Assembly: GCA_949128115.1 (NCBI GenBank) | Contig: OX421961.1 | Span: 50,950,171 to 51,014,170 of the forward strand | Length of the DNA stretch: 64,000 nucleotides | Reading direction: 5' to 3' | From: Anaspis maculata | Taxonomy: Eukaryota; Arthropoda; Insecta; Coleoptera; Scraptiidae | Shown here: in pieces, positions 11,479 to 26,400 of the stretch | Position numbering within the stretch: position 1 is the first letter of the stretch | Layout of the letters: each line of letters begins with the position of its first letter | The notes under the pieces: model-generated | Seen by the model: the letters and a program-made list of their open reading frames with translations, nothing else | Databases searched by the model: none | Told to the model about the DNA's origin: nothing | Program-made: the position numbers and the translations under genes

Positions 11479-14400
11479 AACCTTAATTTTTTTTCTTAAA
11501 TCTCTTTGTCACCTCTCGGGCCGGACCGAAATGTTGACACTTATTCCTCCGGAACTAAGGATAGCGCCATCGCAATTTTTTGTCAGGATTTCCTTTATAG
11601 TGTGTACTACCAACCCATCACCTCAGCATTGCTCGAGCTTTGTCTCCAAGGACCTTAATTTTTTTTCTTCAATCTCTTTGTTACCCCTCGGGCCGGACCG
11701 AAATGTTGACACTAATTCCTCCGGAACTAGGGATAGCGCCATCGCAATTTTTTGTCAGGATTTTCTTTATAGTGTGTACTACCAATCCATCACCTCAGCA
11801 TTGCTCGAGCTTTGTCTCCAAGAACCTCAATTTTTTTTCTTCAATCTCTTTGTTACCCCTCGGGCCGGACCGAAATGTTGACACTAATTCCTCCGGAACT
11901 AGGGATAGCGCCATCGCAATTTTTTGTCAGGATTTTCTTTATAGTGTGTACTACCAATCCATCACCTCAGCATTGCTCGAGCTTTGTCTCCAAGGACCTT
12001 AATTTTTTTTCTCAAATCACTTTGTTACCCTTCGGGCCGGACCGAAATGTTGACACTTATTCCTCCGGAACTAGGGATAGCGCCATCGCAATGTTTTGTC
12101 AGGATTTCCTTTATAGTGTGTACTACCAACCCATCACCTCAGCATTGCTCGAGCTTTGTCTCCAAGGACCTTAATTTTTTTTCTTCAATCTCTTTGTTAC
12201 CCCTCGGGCCGGACCGAAATGTTGACACTAATTCCTCCGGAACTAGGGATAGCGCCAACGCAATTTTTTGTCAGAATTTTCTTTATAGTGTGTACTACCA
12301 ACCCATTACCTCAGCATTGCTCGAGCTTTGTCTCCAAGGACCTTAATTTTTTTTCTTCAATCTCTTTGTTACCCCTCGGGCCGGACCGAAATGTTGACAC
12401 TAATTCCTCCGGAACTAGGGATAGCGCCATCGCAATTTTTTGTCAGGATTTCCTTTATAGTGTGTACTACCAACCCATCACCTCAGCATTGCTCGAGCTT
12501 TGTCTCCAAGAACCTTAATTTTTTTTCTTCAATCTCTTTGTTACCCCTCGGGCCGGACCGAAATGTTGACACTAATTCCTCCGGAACTAGGGATAGCGCC
12601 ATCGCAATTTTTTGTCAGAATTTTCTTTATAGTGTGTACTACCAACCCATTACCTCAGCATTGCTCGAGCTTTGTCTCCAAGGACCTTAATTTTTTTTCT
12701 TAAATCTCTTTGTTACTCTTCGGGCCGGACCGAAATGTTGACACTTATTCCTCCGGAACTAGGGATAGCGCCATCGCATTTTTTTGTCAGGATTTCCTTT
12801 ATAGTGTGTACTACCAACCCATCACCTCAGCATTGCTCGAGCTTTGTCTCCAAGAACCTTAATTTTTTTTCTTCAATCTCTTTGTTACCCCTCGGGCCGG
12901 ACCGAAATGTTGACACTAATTCCTCTGGAACTAGGGATAGCGCCATCGCAATTTTTTGTCAGAATTTTCTTTATAGTGTGTACTACCAACCCATCACCTC
13001 AGCATTGCTCGAGCTTTGTCTCCAAGGACCTTTTTTTTTCTTCAAGCTCTTTGTTACCCCTCGGGCCGGACCGAAATGTTGACACTAATTCCTCCGGAAC
13101 TAGGGATAGCGCCATCGCAATTTTTTGTCAGGATTTCCTTTAAAGTGTGTACTACCAACCCATCACCTCAGCATTGCTCGAGCTTTGTCTCCAAGGACCT
13201 TAATTTTTTTTCATAAATCTCTTTGTTACCCTTCGGGCCGGACCGAAATGTTGACACTTGTTCCTCCGGAACTAGGGATAGCGCCATCGCAATTTTTTGT
13301 CAGGATTTCCTTTATAGTGTGTACTACCAACCCATCACCTCAGCATTGCTCGAGCTTTGTCTCCAAGGACCTTAATTTTTTTTCTTCAATCTCTTTGTTA
13401 CCCCTCGGGCCGGACCGAAATGTTGACACTAATTCCTCCGGAACTAGGGATAGCGCCATCGCAATTTTTTGTCAGGATTTTCTTTATAGTGTGTACTACC
13501 AATCCATCACCTCAGCATTGCTCGAGCTTTGTCTCCAAGGACCTTAATTTTTTTTCTCAAATCACTTTGTTACCCTTCGGGCCGGACCGAAATGTTGACA
13601 CTTATTCCTCCGGAACTAGGGATAGCGCCATCGCAATGTTTTGTCAGGATTTCCTTTATAGTGTGTACTACCAACCCATCACCTCAGCATTGCTCGAGCT
13701 TTGTCTCCAAGGACCTTAATTTTTTTTCTTCAATCTCTTTGTTACCCCTCGGGCCGGACCGAAATGTTGACACTAATTCCTCCGGAACTAGGGATAGCGC
13801 CAACGCAATTTTTTGTCAGAATTTTCTTTATAGTGTGTACTACCAACCCATTACCTCAGCATTGCTCGAGCTTTGTCTCCAAGGACCTTAATTTTTTTTC
13901 TTCAATCTCTTTGTTACCCCTCGGGCCGGACCGAAATGTTGACACTAATTCCTCCGGAACTAGGGATAGCGCCATCGCAATTTTTTGTCAGGATTTCCTT
14001 TATAGTGTGTACTACCAACCCATCACCTCAGCATTGCTCGAGCTTTGTCTCCAAGAACCTTAATTTTTTTTCTTCAATCTCTTTGTTACCCCTCGGGCCG
14101 GACCGAAATGTTGACACTAATTCCTCCGGAACTAGGGATAGCGCCATCGCAATTTTTTGTCAGAATTTTCTTTATAGTGTGTACTACCAACCCATTACCT
14201 CAGCATTGCTCGAGCTTTGTCTCCAAGGACCTTAATTTTTTTTCTTAAATCTCTTTGTTACTCTTCGGGCCGGACCGAAATGTTGACACTTATTCCTCCG
14301 GAACTAGGGATAGCGCCATCGCATTTTTTTGTCAGGATTTCCTTTATAGTGTGTACTACCAACCCATCACCTCAGCATTGCTCGAGCTTTGTCTCCAAGA

Positions 14401-17400
14401 ACCTTAATTTTTTTTCTTCAATCTCTTTGTTACCCCTCGGGCCGGACCGAAATGTTGACACTAATTCCTCTGGAACTAGGGATAGCGCCATCGCAATTTT
14501 TTGTCAGAATTTTCTTTATAGTGTGTACTACCAACCCATCACCTCAGCATTGCTCGAGCTTTGTCTCCAAGGACCTTTTTTTTTCTTCAATCTCTTTGTT
14601 ACCCCTCGGGCCGGACCGAAATGTTGACACTAATTCCTCCGGAACTAGGGATAGCGCCATCGCAATTTTTTGTCAGGATTTCCTTTAAAGTGTGTACTAC
14701 CAACCCATCACCTCAGCATTGCTCGAGCTTTGTCTCCAAGGACCTTAATTTTTTTTCATAAATCTCTTTGTTACCCTTCGGGCCGGACCGAAATGTTGAC
14801 ACTTGTTCCTCCGGAACTAGGGATAGCGCCATCGCAATTTTTTGTCAGGATTTTCTTTATAGTGTGTACTACCAATCCATCACCTCAGCATTGCTCGAGC
14901 TTTGTCTCCAAGAACCTCAATTTTTTTTCTTCAATCTCTTTGTTACCCCTCGGGCCGGACCGAAATGTTGACACTAATTCCTCCGGAACTAGGGATAGCG
15001 CCATCGCAATTTTTTGTCAGGATTTTCTTTATAGTGTGTACTACCAATCCATCACCTCAGCATTGCTCGAGCTTTGTCTCCAAGGACCTTAATTTTTTTT
15101 CTCAAATCACTTTGTTACCCTTCGGGCCGGACCGAAATGTTGACACTTATTCCTCCGGAACTAGGGATAGCGCCATCGCAATGTTTTGTCAGGATTTCCT
15201 TTATAGTGTGTACTACCAACCCATCACCTCAGCATTGCTCGAGCTTTGTCTCCAAGGACCTTAATTTTTTTTCTTCAATCTCTTTGTTACCCCTCGGGCC
15301 GGACCGAAATGTTGACACTAATTCCTCCGGAACTAGGGATAGCGCCAACGCAATTTTTTGTCAGAATTTTCTTTATAGTGTGTACTACCAACCCATTACC
15401 TCAGCATTGCTCGAGCTTTGTCTCCAAGGACCTTAATTTTTTTTCTTCAATCTCTTTGTTACCCCTCGGGCCGGACCGAAATGTTGACACTAATTCCTCC
15501 GGAACTAGGGATAGCGCCATCGCAATTTTTTGTCAGGATTTCCTTTATAGTGTGTACTACCAACCCATCACCTCAGCATTGCTCGAGCTTTGTCTCCAAG
15601 AACCTTAATTTTTTTTCTTCAATCTCTTTGTTACCCCTCGGGCCGGACCGAAATGTTGACACTAATTCCTCCGGAACTAGGGATAGCGCCATCGCAATTT
15701 TTTGTCAGAATTTTCTTTATAGTGTGTACTACCAACCCATTACCTCAGCATTGCTCGAGCTTTGTCTCCAAGGACCTTAATTTTTTTTCTTAAATCTCTT
15801 TGTTACTCTTCGGGCCGGACCGAAATGTTGACACTTATTCCTCCGGAACTAGGGATAGCGCCATCGCATTTTTTTGTCAGGATTTCCTTTATAGTGTGTA
15901 CTACCAACCCATCACCTCAGCATTGCTCGAGCTTTGTCTCCAAGAACCTTAATTTTTTTTCTTCAATCTCTTTGTTACCCCTCGGGCCGGACCGAAATGT
16001 TGACACTAATTCCTCTGGAACTAGGGATAGCGCCATCGCAATTTTTTGTCAGAATTTTCTTTATAGTGTGTACTACCAACCCATCACCTCAGCATTGCTC
16101 GAGCTTTGTCTCCAAGGACCTTTTTTTTTCTTCAATCTCTTTGTTACCCCTCGGGCCGGACCGAAATGTTGACACTAATTCCTCCGGAACTAGGGATAGC
16201 GCCATCGCAATTTTTTGTCAGGATTTCCTTTAAAGTGTGTACTACCAACCCATCACCTCAGCATTGCTCGAGCTTTGTCTCCAAGGACCTTAATTTTTTT
16301 TCTTCAATCTCTTTGTTACCCCTCGGGCCGGACCGAAATGTTGACACTAATTCCTCCGGAACTAGGGATAGCGCCATCGCAATTTTTTGTCAGGATTTTC
16401 TTTATAGTGTGTACTACCAATCCATCACCTCAGCATTGCTCGAGCTTTGTCTCCAAGGACCTTAATTTTTTTTCTCAAATCACTTTGTTACCCTTCGGGC
16501 CGGACCGAAATGTTGACACTTATTCCTCCGGAACTAGGGATAGCGCCATCGCAATGTTTTGTCAGGATTTCCTTTATAGTGTGTACTACCAACCCATCAC
16601 CTCAGCATTGCTCGAGCTTTGTCTCCAAGGACCTTAATTTTTTTTCTTCAATCTCTTTGTTACCCCTCGGGCCGGACCGAAATGTTGACACTAATTCCTC
16701 CGGAACTAGGGATAGCGCCAACGCAATTTTTTGTCAGAATTTTCTTTATAGTGTGTACTACCAACCCATTACCTCAGCATTGCTCGAGCTTTGTCTCCAA
16801 GGACCTTAATTTTTTTTCATAAATCTCTTTGTTACCCTTCGGGCCGGACCGAAATGTTGACACTTGTTCCTCCGGAACTAGGGATAGCGCCATCGCAATT
16901 TTTTGTCAGGATTTCCTTTATAGTGTGTACTACCAACCCATCACCTCAGCATTGCTCGAGCTTTGTCTCCAAGGACCTTTTTTTTTTTCTTCAATCTCTT
17001 TGTTACCCCTCGGGCCGGACCGAAATGTTGACACTAATTCCTCCGGAACTAGGGATAGCGCCATCGCAATTTTTTGTCAGGATTTCCTTTATAGTGTGTA
17101 CTACCAACCCATCACCTCAGCATTGCTCGAGCTTTGTCTCCAAGGACCTTAATTTTTTTTCATAAATCTCTTTGTTACCCTTCGGGCCGGACCGAAATGT
17201 TGACACTTGTTCCTCCGGAACTAGGGATAGCGCCATCGCAATTTTTTTTCAGGATTTCCTTTATAGTGTGTACTACCAACCCATCACCTCAGCATTGCTC
17301 GAGCTTTGTCTCCAAGGACCTTAATTTTTTTTCTTCAATCTCTTTGTTACCCCTCGGGCCGGACCGAAATGTTGACACTAATTCCTCCGGAACTAGGGAT

Positions 17401-20400
17401 AGCGCCATCGCAATTTTTTGTCAGGATTTTCTTTATAGTGTGTACTACCAATCCATCACCTCAGCATTGCTCGAGCTTTGTCTCCAAGGACCTTAATTTT
17501 TTTTCTCAAATCACTTTGTTACCCTTCGGGCCGGACCGAAATGTTGACACTTATTCCTCCGGAACTAGGGATAGCGCCATCGCAATTTTTTGTCAGGATT
17601 TCCTTTATAGTGTGTACTACCAACCCATCACCTCAGCATTGCTCGAGCTTTGTCTCCAAGGACCTTAATTTTTTTTCTTCAATCTCTTTGTTACCCCTCG
17701 GGCCGGACCGAAATGTTGACACTAATTCCTCCGGAACTAGGGATAGCGCCATCGCCATTTTTTGTCAAAATTTTCTTTATAGTGTGTACTACCAACCCAT
17801 TACCTCAGCATTGCTCGAGCTTTGTCTCCAAGGACCTTAATTTTTTTTCTTAAATCTCTTTGTTACCCTTCGGGCCGGACCGAAATGTTGACACTTATTC
17901 CTCCGGAACTAGGGATAGCGCCATCGCAATTTTTTGTCAGAATTTCCTTTATAGTGTGTACTACCAACCCATCACCTCAGCATTGCTCGAGCTTTGTCTC
18001 CAAGGACCTTAATTTTTTTTCTTCAATCTCTTTGTTACCCCTCGGGCCGGACCGAAATGTTGACACTAATTCCTCCGGAACTAGGGATAGCGCCATCGCA
18101 ATTTTTTGTCAGAATTTTCTTTATAGTGTGTACTACCAACTCATTACCTCAGCATTGCTCGAGCTTTGTCTCCAAGGACCTTAATTTTTTTTCTTAAATC
18201 TCTTTGTTACCCTTCGGGCCGGACCGAAATGTTGACACTTATTCCTCCGGAACTAGGGATAGCGCCATCGCAATTTTTTGTCAGAATTTTCTTTATAGTG
18301 TGTACTACCAACCCATTACCTCAGCATTGCTCGAGCTTTGTCTCCAAGGACCTTAATTTTTTTTCTTAAATCTCTTTGTTACCCTTCGGGCCGGACCGAA
18401 ATGTTGACACTTATTCCTCCGGAACTAGGGATAGCGCCATCGCAATTTTTTGTCAGAATTTCCTTTATAGTGTGTACTACCAACCCATCACCTCAGCATT
18501 GCTCGAGCTTTGTCTCCAAGGACCTTAATTTTTTTCTTCAATCTCTTTGTTACCCCTCGGGCCGGACCGAAATGTTGACACTAATTCCTCCGGAACTAGG
18601 GATAGCGCCATCGCAATTTTTTGTCAGGATTTTCTTTATAGTGTGTACTACCAATCCATCACCTCAGCATTGCTTGAGCTTTGTCTCCAAGGACCTTAAT
18701 TTTTTTTCTCAAATCACTTTGTTACCCTTCGGGTTGGACCGAAATGTTGACACTCATTCCTCCGGAACTAGGGATAGCGCCATCGCAATTTTTTGTCAGA
18801 ATTTTCTTTATAGTGTGTACTACCAATCCATTACCTCAGCATTGCTCGAGCTTTGTCTCCAAGGACCTTAATTTTTTTTCTTAAATCTCTTTGTTACCCT
18901 TCGGGCTGGACCGAAATGTTGACACTTATTCCTCCGGAACTAGGGATAGCGCCATCGCAATTTTTTGTCAGGATTTTCTTTATAGTGTGTACTACCAATC
19001 CATCACCTCAGCATTGCTCGAGCTTTGTCTCCAAGAACCTCAATTTTTTTTCTTCAATCTCTTTGTTACCCCTCGGGCCGGACCGAAATGTTGACACTAA
19101 TTCCTCCGGAACTAGGGATAGCGCCATCGCAATTTTTTGTCAGGATTTTCTTTATAGTGTGTACTACCAATCCATCACCTCAGCATTGCTCGAGCTTTGT
19201 CTCCAAGGACCTTAATTTTTTTTCTCAAATCACTTTGTTACCCTTCGGGCCGGACCGAAATGTTGACACTTATTCCTCCGGAACTAGGGATAGCGCCATC
19301 GCAATGTTTTGTCAGGATTTCCTTTATAGTGTGTACTACCAACCCATCACCTCAGCATTGCTCGAGCTTTGTCTCCAAGGACCTTAATTTTTTTTCTTCA
19401 ATCTCTTTGTTACCCCTCGGGCCGGACCGAAATGTTGACACTAATTCCTCCGGAACTAGGGATAGCGCCAACGCAATTTTTTGTCAGAATTTTCTTTATA
19501 GTGTGTACTACCAACCCATTACCTCAGCATTGCTCGAGCTTTGTCTCCAAGGACCTTAATTTTTTTTCTTCAATCTCTTTGTTACCCCTCGGGCCGGACC
19601 GAAATGTTGACACTAATTCCTCCGGAACTAGGGATAGCGCCATCGCAATTTTTTGTCAGGATTTCCTTTATAGTGTGTACTACCAACCCATCACCTCAGC
19701 ATTGCTCGAGCTTTGTCTCCAAGAACCTTAATTTTTTTTCTTCAATCTCTTTGTTACCCCTCGGGCCGGACCGAAATGTTGACACTAATTCCTCCGGAAC
19801 TAGGGATAGCGCCATCGCAATTTTTTGTCAGAATTTTCTTTATAGTGTGTACTACCAACCCATTACCTCAGCATTGCTCGAGCTTTGTCTCCAAGGACCT
19901 TAATTTTTTTTCTTAAATCTCTTTGTTACTCTTCGGGCCGGACCGAAATGTTGACACTTATTCCTCCGGAACTAGGGATAGCGCCATCGCATTTTTTTGT
20001 CAGGATTTCCTTTATAGTGTGTACTACCAACCCATCACCTCAGCATTGCTCGAGCTTTGTCTCCAAGAACCTTAATTTTTTTTCTTCAATCTCTTTGTTA
20101 CCCCTCGGGCCGGACCGAAATGTTGACACTAATTCCTCTGGAACTAGGGATAGCGCCATCGCAATTTTTTGTCAGAATTTTCTTTATAGTGTGTACTACC
20201 AACCCATCACCTCAGCATTGCTCGAGCTTTGTCTCCAAGGACCTTTTTTTTTCTTCAATCTCTTTGTTACCCCTCGGGCCGGACCGAAATGTTGACACTA
20301 ATTCCTCCGGAACTAGGGATAGCGCCATCGCAATTTTTTGTCAGGATTTCCTTTAAAGTGTGTACTACCAACCCATCACCTCAGCATTGCTCGAGCTTTG

Positions 20401-23400
20401 TCTCCAAGGACCTTAATTTTTTTTCTTCAATCTCTTTGTTACCCCTCGGGCCGGACCGAAATGTTGACACTAATTCCTCCGGAACTAGGGATAGCGCCAT
20501 CGCAATTTTTTGTCAGGATTTTCTTTATAGTGTGTACTACCAATCCATCACCTCAGCATTGCTCGAGCTTTGTCTCCAAGGACCTTAATTTTTTTTCTCA
20601 AATCACTTTGTTACCCTTCGGGCCGGACCGAAATGTTGACACTTATTCCTCCGGAACTAGGGATAGCGCCATCGCAATGTTTTGTCAGGATTTCCTTTAT
20701 AGTGTGTACTACCAACCCATCACCTCAGCATTGCTCGAGCTTTGTCTCCAAGGACCTTAATTTTTTTTCTTCAATCTCTTTGTTACCCCTCGGGCCGGAC
20801 CGAAATGTTGACACTAATTCCTCCGGAACTAGGGATAGCGCCAACGCAATTTTTTGTCAGAATTTTCTTTATAGTGTGTACTACCAACCCATTACCTCAG
20901 CATTGCTCGAGCTTTGTCTCCAAGGACCTTAATTTTTTTTCATAAATCTCTTTGTTACCCTTCGGGCCGGACCGAAATGTTGACACTTGTTCCTCCGGAA
21001 CTAGGGATAGCGCCATCGCAATTTTTTGTCAGGATTTCCTTTATAGTGTGTACTACCAACCCATCACCTCAGCATTGCTCGAGCTTTGTCTCCAAGGACC
21101 TTTTTTTTTTTCTTCAATCTCTTTGTTACCCCTCGGGCCGGACCGAAATGTTGACACTAATTCCTCCGGAACTAGGGATAGCGCCATCGCAATTTTTTGT
21201 CAGGATTTCCTTTATAGTGTGTACTACCAACCCATCACCTCAGCATTGCTCGAGCTTTGTCTCCAAGGACCTTAATTTTTTTTCATAAATCTCTTTGTTA
21301 CCCTTCGGGCCGGACCGAAATGTTGACACTTGTTCCTCCGGAACTAGGGATAGCGCCATCGCAATTTTTTTTCAGGATTTCCTTTATAGTGTGTACTACC
21401 AACCCATCACCTCAGCATTGCTCGAGCTTTGTCTCCAAGGACCTTAATTTTTTTTCTTCAATCTCTTTGTTACCCCTCGGGCCGGACCGAAATGTTGACA
21501 CTAATTCCTCCGGAACTAGGGATAGCGCCATCGCAATTTTTTGTCAGGATTTTCTTTATAGTGTGTACTACCAATCCATCACCTCAGCATTGCTCGAGCT
21601 TTGTCTCCAAGGACCTTAATTTTTTTTCTTCAATCTCTTTGTTACCCCTCGGGCCGGACCGAAATGTTGACACTAATTCCTCCGGAACTAGGGATAGCGC
21701 CATCGCAATTTTTTGTCAGGATTTTCTTTATAGTGTGTACTACCAATCCATCACCTCAGCATTGCTCGAGCTTTGTCTCCAAGGACCTTTTTTTTTCTTC
21801 AATCTCTTTGTTACCCCTCGGGCCGGACCGAAATGTTGACACTAATTCCTCCGGAACTAGGGATAGCGCCATCGCCATTTTTTGTCAAAATTTTCTTTAT
21901 AGTGTGTACTACCAACCCATTACCTCAGCATTGCTCGAGCTTTGTCTCCAAGGACCTTAATTTTTTTTCTTAAATCTCTTTGTTACCCTTCGGGCCGGAC
22001 CGAAATGTTGACACTTATTCCTCCGGAACTAGGGATAGCGCCATCGCAATTTTTTGTCAGAATTTCCTTTATAGTGTGTACTACCAACCCATCACCTCAG
22101 CATTGCTCGAGCTTTGTCTCCAAGGACCTTAATTTTTTTTCTTCAATCTCTTTGTTACCCCTCGGGCCGGACCGAAATGTTGACACTAATTCCTCTGGAA
22201 CTAGGGATAGCGCCATCGCAATTTTTTGTCAGAATTTTCTTTATAGTGTGTACTACCAACCCATCACCTCAGCATTGCTCGAGCTTTGTCTCCAAGGACC
22301 TTTTTTTTTCTTCAATCTCTTTGTTACCCCTCGGGCCGGACCGAAATGTTGACACTAATTCCTCCGGAACTAGGGATAGCGCCATCGCAATTTTTTGTCA
22401 GGATTTCCTTTAAAGTGTGTACTACCAACCCATCACCTCAGCATTGCTCGAGCTTTGTCTCCAAGGACCTTAATTTTTTTTCTTCAATCTCTTTGTTACC
22501 CCTCGGGCCGGACCGAAATGTTGACACTAATTCCTCCGGAACTAGGGATAGCGCCATCGCAATTTTTTGTCAGGATTTTCTTTATAGTGTGTACTACCAA
22601 TCCATCACCTCAGCATTGCTCGAGCTTTGTCTCCAAGGACCTTAATTTTTTTTCTCAAATCACTTTGTTACCCTTCGGGCCGGACCGAAATGTTGACACT
22701 TATTCCTCCGGAACTAGGGATAGCGCCATCGCAATGTTTTGTCAGGATTTCCTTTATAGTGTGTACTACCAACCCATCACCTCAGCATTGCTCGAGCTTT
22801 GTCTCCAAGGACCTTAATTTTTTTTCTTCAATCTCTTTGTTACCCCTCGGGCCGGACCGAAATGTTGACACTAATTCCTCCGGAACTAGGGATAGCGCCA
22901 ACGCAATTTTTTGTCAGAATTTTCTTTATAGTGTGTACTACCAACCCATTACCTCAGCATTGCTCGAGCTTTGTCTCCAAGGACCTTAATTTTTTTTCAT
23001 AAATCTCTTTGTTACCCTTCGGGCCGGACCGAAATGTTGACACTTGTTCCTCCGGAACTAGGGATAGCGCCATCGCAATTTTTTGTCAGGATTTCCTTTA
23101 TAGTGTGTACTACCAACCCATCACCTCAGCATTGCTCGAGCTTTGTCTCCAAGGACCTTTTTTTTTTTCTTCAATCTCTTTGTTACCCCTCGGGCCGGAC
23201 CGAAATGTTGACACTAATTCCTCCGGAACTAGGGATAGCGCCATCGCAATTTTTTGTCAGGATTTCCTTTATAGTGTGTACTACCAACCCATCACCTCAG
23301 CATTGCTCGAGCTTTGTCTCCAAGGACCTTAATTTTTTTTCATAAATCTCTTTGTTACCCTTCGGGCCGGACCGAAATGTTGACACTTGTTCCTCCGGAA

Positions 23401-26400
23401 CTAGGGATAGCGCCATCGCAATTTTTTGTCAGGATTTCCTTTATAGTGTGTACTACCAACCCATCACCTCAGCATTGCTCGAGCTTTGTCTCCAAGGACC
23501 TTAATTTTTTTTCTTCAATCTCTTTGTTACCCCTCGGGCCGGACCGAAATGTTGACACTAATTCCTCCGGAACTAGGGATAGCGCCATCGCAATTTTTTG
23601 TCAGGATTTTCTTTATAGTGTGTACTACCAATCCATCACCTCAGCATTGCTCGAGCTTTGTCTCCAAGGACCTTAATTTTTTTTCTCAAATCACTTTGTT
23701 ACCCTTCGGGCCGGACCGAAATGTTGACACTTATTCCTCCGGAACTAGGGATAGCGCCATCGCAATTTTTTGTCAGGATTTCCTTTATAGTGTGTACTAC
23801 CAACCCATCACCTCAGCATTGCTCGAGCTTTGTCTCCAAGGACCTTAATTTTTTTTCTTCAATCTCTTTGTTACCCCTCGGGCCGGACCGAAATGTTGAC
23901 ACTAATTCCTCCGGAACTAGGGATAGCGCCATCGCCATTTTTTGTCAAAATTTTCTTTATAGTGTGTACTACCAACCCATTACCTCAGCATTGCTCGAGC
24001 TTTGTCTCCAAGGACCTTAATTTTTTTTCTTAAATCTCTTTGTTACCCTTCGGGCCGGACCGAAATGTTGACACTTATTCCTCCGGAACTAGGGATAGCG
24101 CCATCGCAATTTTTTGTCAGAATTTCCTTTATAGTGTGTACTACCAACCCATCACCTCAGCATTGCTCGAGCTTTGTCTCCAAGGACCTTAATTTTTTTT
24201 CTTCAATCTCTTTGTTACCCCTCGGGCCGGACCGAAATGTTGACACTAATTCCTCCGGAACTAGGGATAGCGCCATCGCAATTTTTTGTCAGAATTTTCT
24301 TTATAGTGTGTACTACCAACTCATTACCTCAGCATTGCTCGAGCTTTGTCTCCAAGGACCTTAATTTTTTTTCTTAAATCTCTTTGTTACCCTTCGGGCC
24401 GGACCGAAATGTTGACACTTATTCCTCCGGAACTAGGGATAGCGCCATCGCAATTTTTTGTCAGAATTTTCTTTATAGTGTGTACTACCAACCCATTACC
24501 TCAGCATTGCTCGAGCTTTGTCTCCAAGGACCTTAATTTTTTTTCTTAAATCTCTTTGTTACCCTTCGGGCCGGACCGAAATGTTGACACTTATTCCTCC
24601 GGAACTAGGGATAGCGCCATCGCAATTTTTTGTCAGAATTTCCTTTATAGTGTGTACTACCAACCCATCACCTCAGCATTGCTCGAGCTTTGTCTCCAAG
24701 GACCTTAATTTTTTTCTTCAATCTCTTTGTTACCCCTCGGGCCGGACCGAAATGTTGACACTAATTCCTCCGGAACTAGGGATAGCGCCATCGCAATTTT
24801 TTGTCAGGATTTTCTTTATAGTGTGTACTACCAATCCATCACCTCAGCATTGCTTGAGCTTTGTCTCCAAGGACCTTAATTTTTTTTCTCAAATCACTTT
24901 GTTACCCTTCGGGTTGGACCGAAATGTTGACACTCATTCCTCCGGAACTAGGGATAGCGCCATCGCAATTTTTTGTCAGAATTTTCTTTATAGTGTGTAC
25001 TACCAACCCATTACCTCAGCATTGCTCGAGCTTTGTCTCCAAGGACCTTAATTTTTTTTCTTAAATCTCTTTGTTACCCTTCGGGCTGGACCGAAATGTT
25101 GACACTTATTCCTCCGGAACTAGGGATAGCGCCATCGCAATTTTTTGTCAGGATTTCCTATATAGTGTGTACTACCAACCCATCACCTCAGCATTGCTCG
25201 AGCTTTGTCTCCAAGGACCTTAATTTTTTTTCTTAAATCTCTTTGTTACCCTTCGGGCCGGACCGAAATGTTGACACTTATTCCTCCGGAACTAGGGATA
25301 GCGCCATCGCAATTTTTTGTCAGAATTTTCTTTATAGTGTGTACTACCAACCCATTACCTCAGCATTGCTCGAGCTTTGTCTCCAAGGACCTTAATTTTT
25401 TTTCTTAAATCTCTTTGTTACCCTTCGGGCTGGACCGAAATGTTGACACTTATTCCTCCGGAACTAGGGATAGCGCCATCGCAATTTTTTGTCAGGATTT
25501 CCTATATAGTGTGTACTACCAACCCATCACCTCAGCATTGCTCGAGCTTTGTCTCCAAGGACCTTAATTTTTTTTCTTCAATCTCTTTGTTACCCCTCGG
25601 GCCGGACCGAAATGTTGACACTAATTCCTCCGGAACTAGGGATAGCGCCATCGCAATTTTTTGTCAGGATTTTCTTTATAGTGTGTACTACCAACCCATC
25701 ACCTCAGCATTGCTCGAGCTTTGTCTCCAAGGACCTTTTTTTTTCTTCAATCTCTTTGTTACCCCTCGGGCCGGACCGAAATGTTGACACTAATTCCTTC
25801 GGAACTAGGGATAGCGCCATCGCAATTTTTTGTCAGGATTTCCTTTATAGTGTGTACTACCAACCCATCACCTCAGCATTGCTCGAGCTTTGTCTCCAAG
25901 GACCTTAATTTTTTTTCATAAATCTCTTTGTTACCCTTCGGGCCGGACCGAAATGTTGACACTTGTTCCTCCGGAACTAGGGATAGCGCCATCGCAATTT
26001 TTTGTCAGGATTTCCTTTATAGTGTGTACTACCAACCCATCACCTCAGCATTGCTCGAGCTTTGTCTCCAAGGACCTTAATTTTTTTTCATAAATCTCTT
26101 TGTTACCCTTCGGGCCGGACCGAAATGTTGACACTTGTTCCTCCGGAACTAGGGATAGCGCCATCGCAATTTTTTGTCAGGATTTCCTTTATAGTGTGTA
26201 CTACCAACCCATCACCTCAGCATTGCTCGAGCTTTGTCTCCAAGGACCTTAATTTTTTTTCTTCAATCTCTTTGTTACCCCTCGGGCCGGACCGAAATGT
26301 TGACACTAATTCCTCCGGAACTAGGGATAGCGCCATCGCAATTTTTTGTCAGGATTTTCTTTATAGTGTGTACTACCAATCCATCACCTCAGCATTGCTC

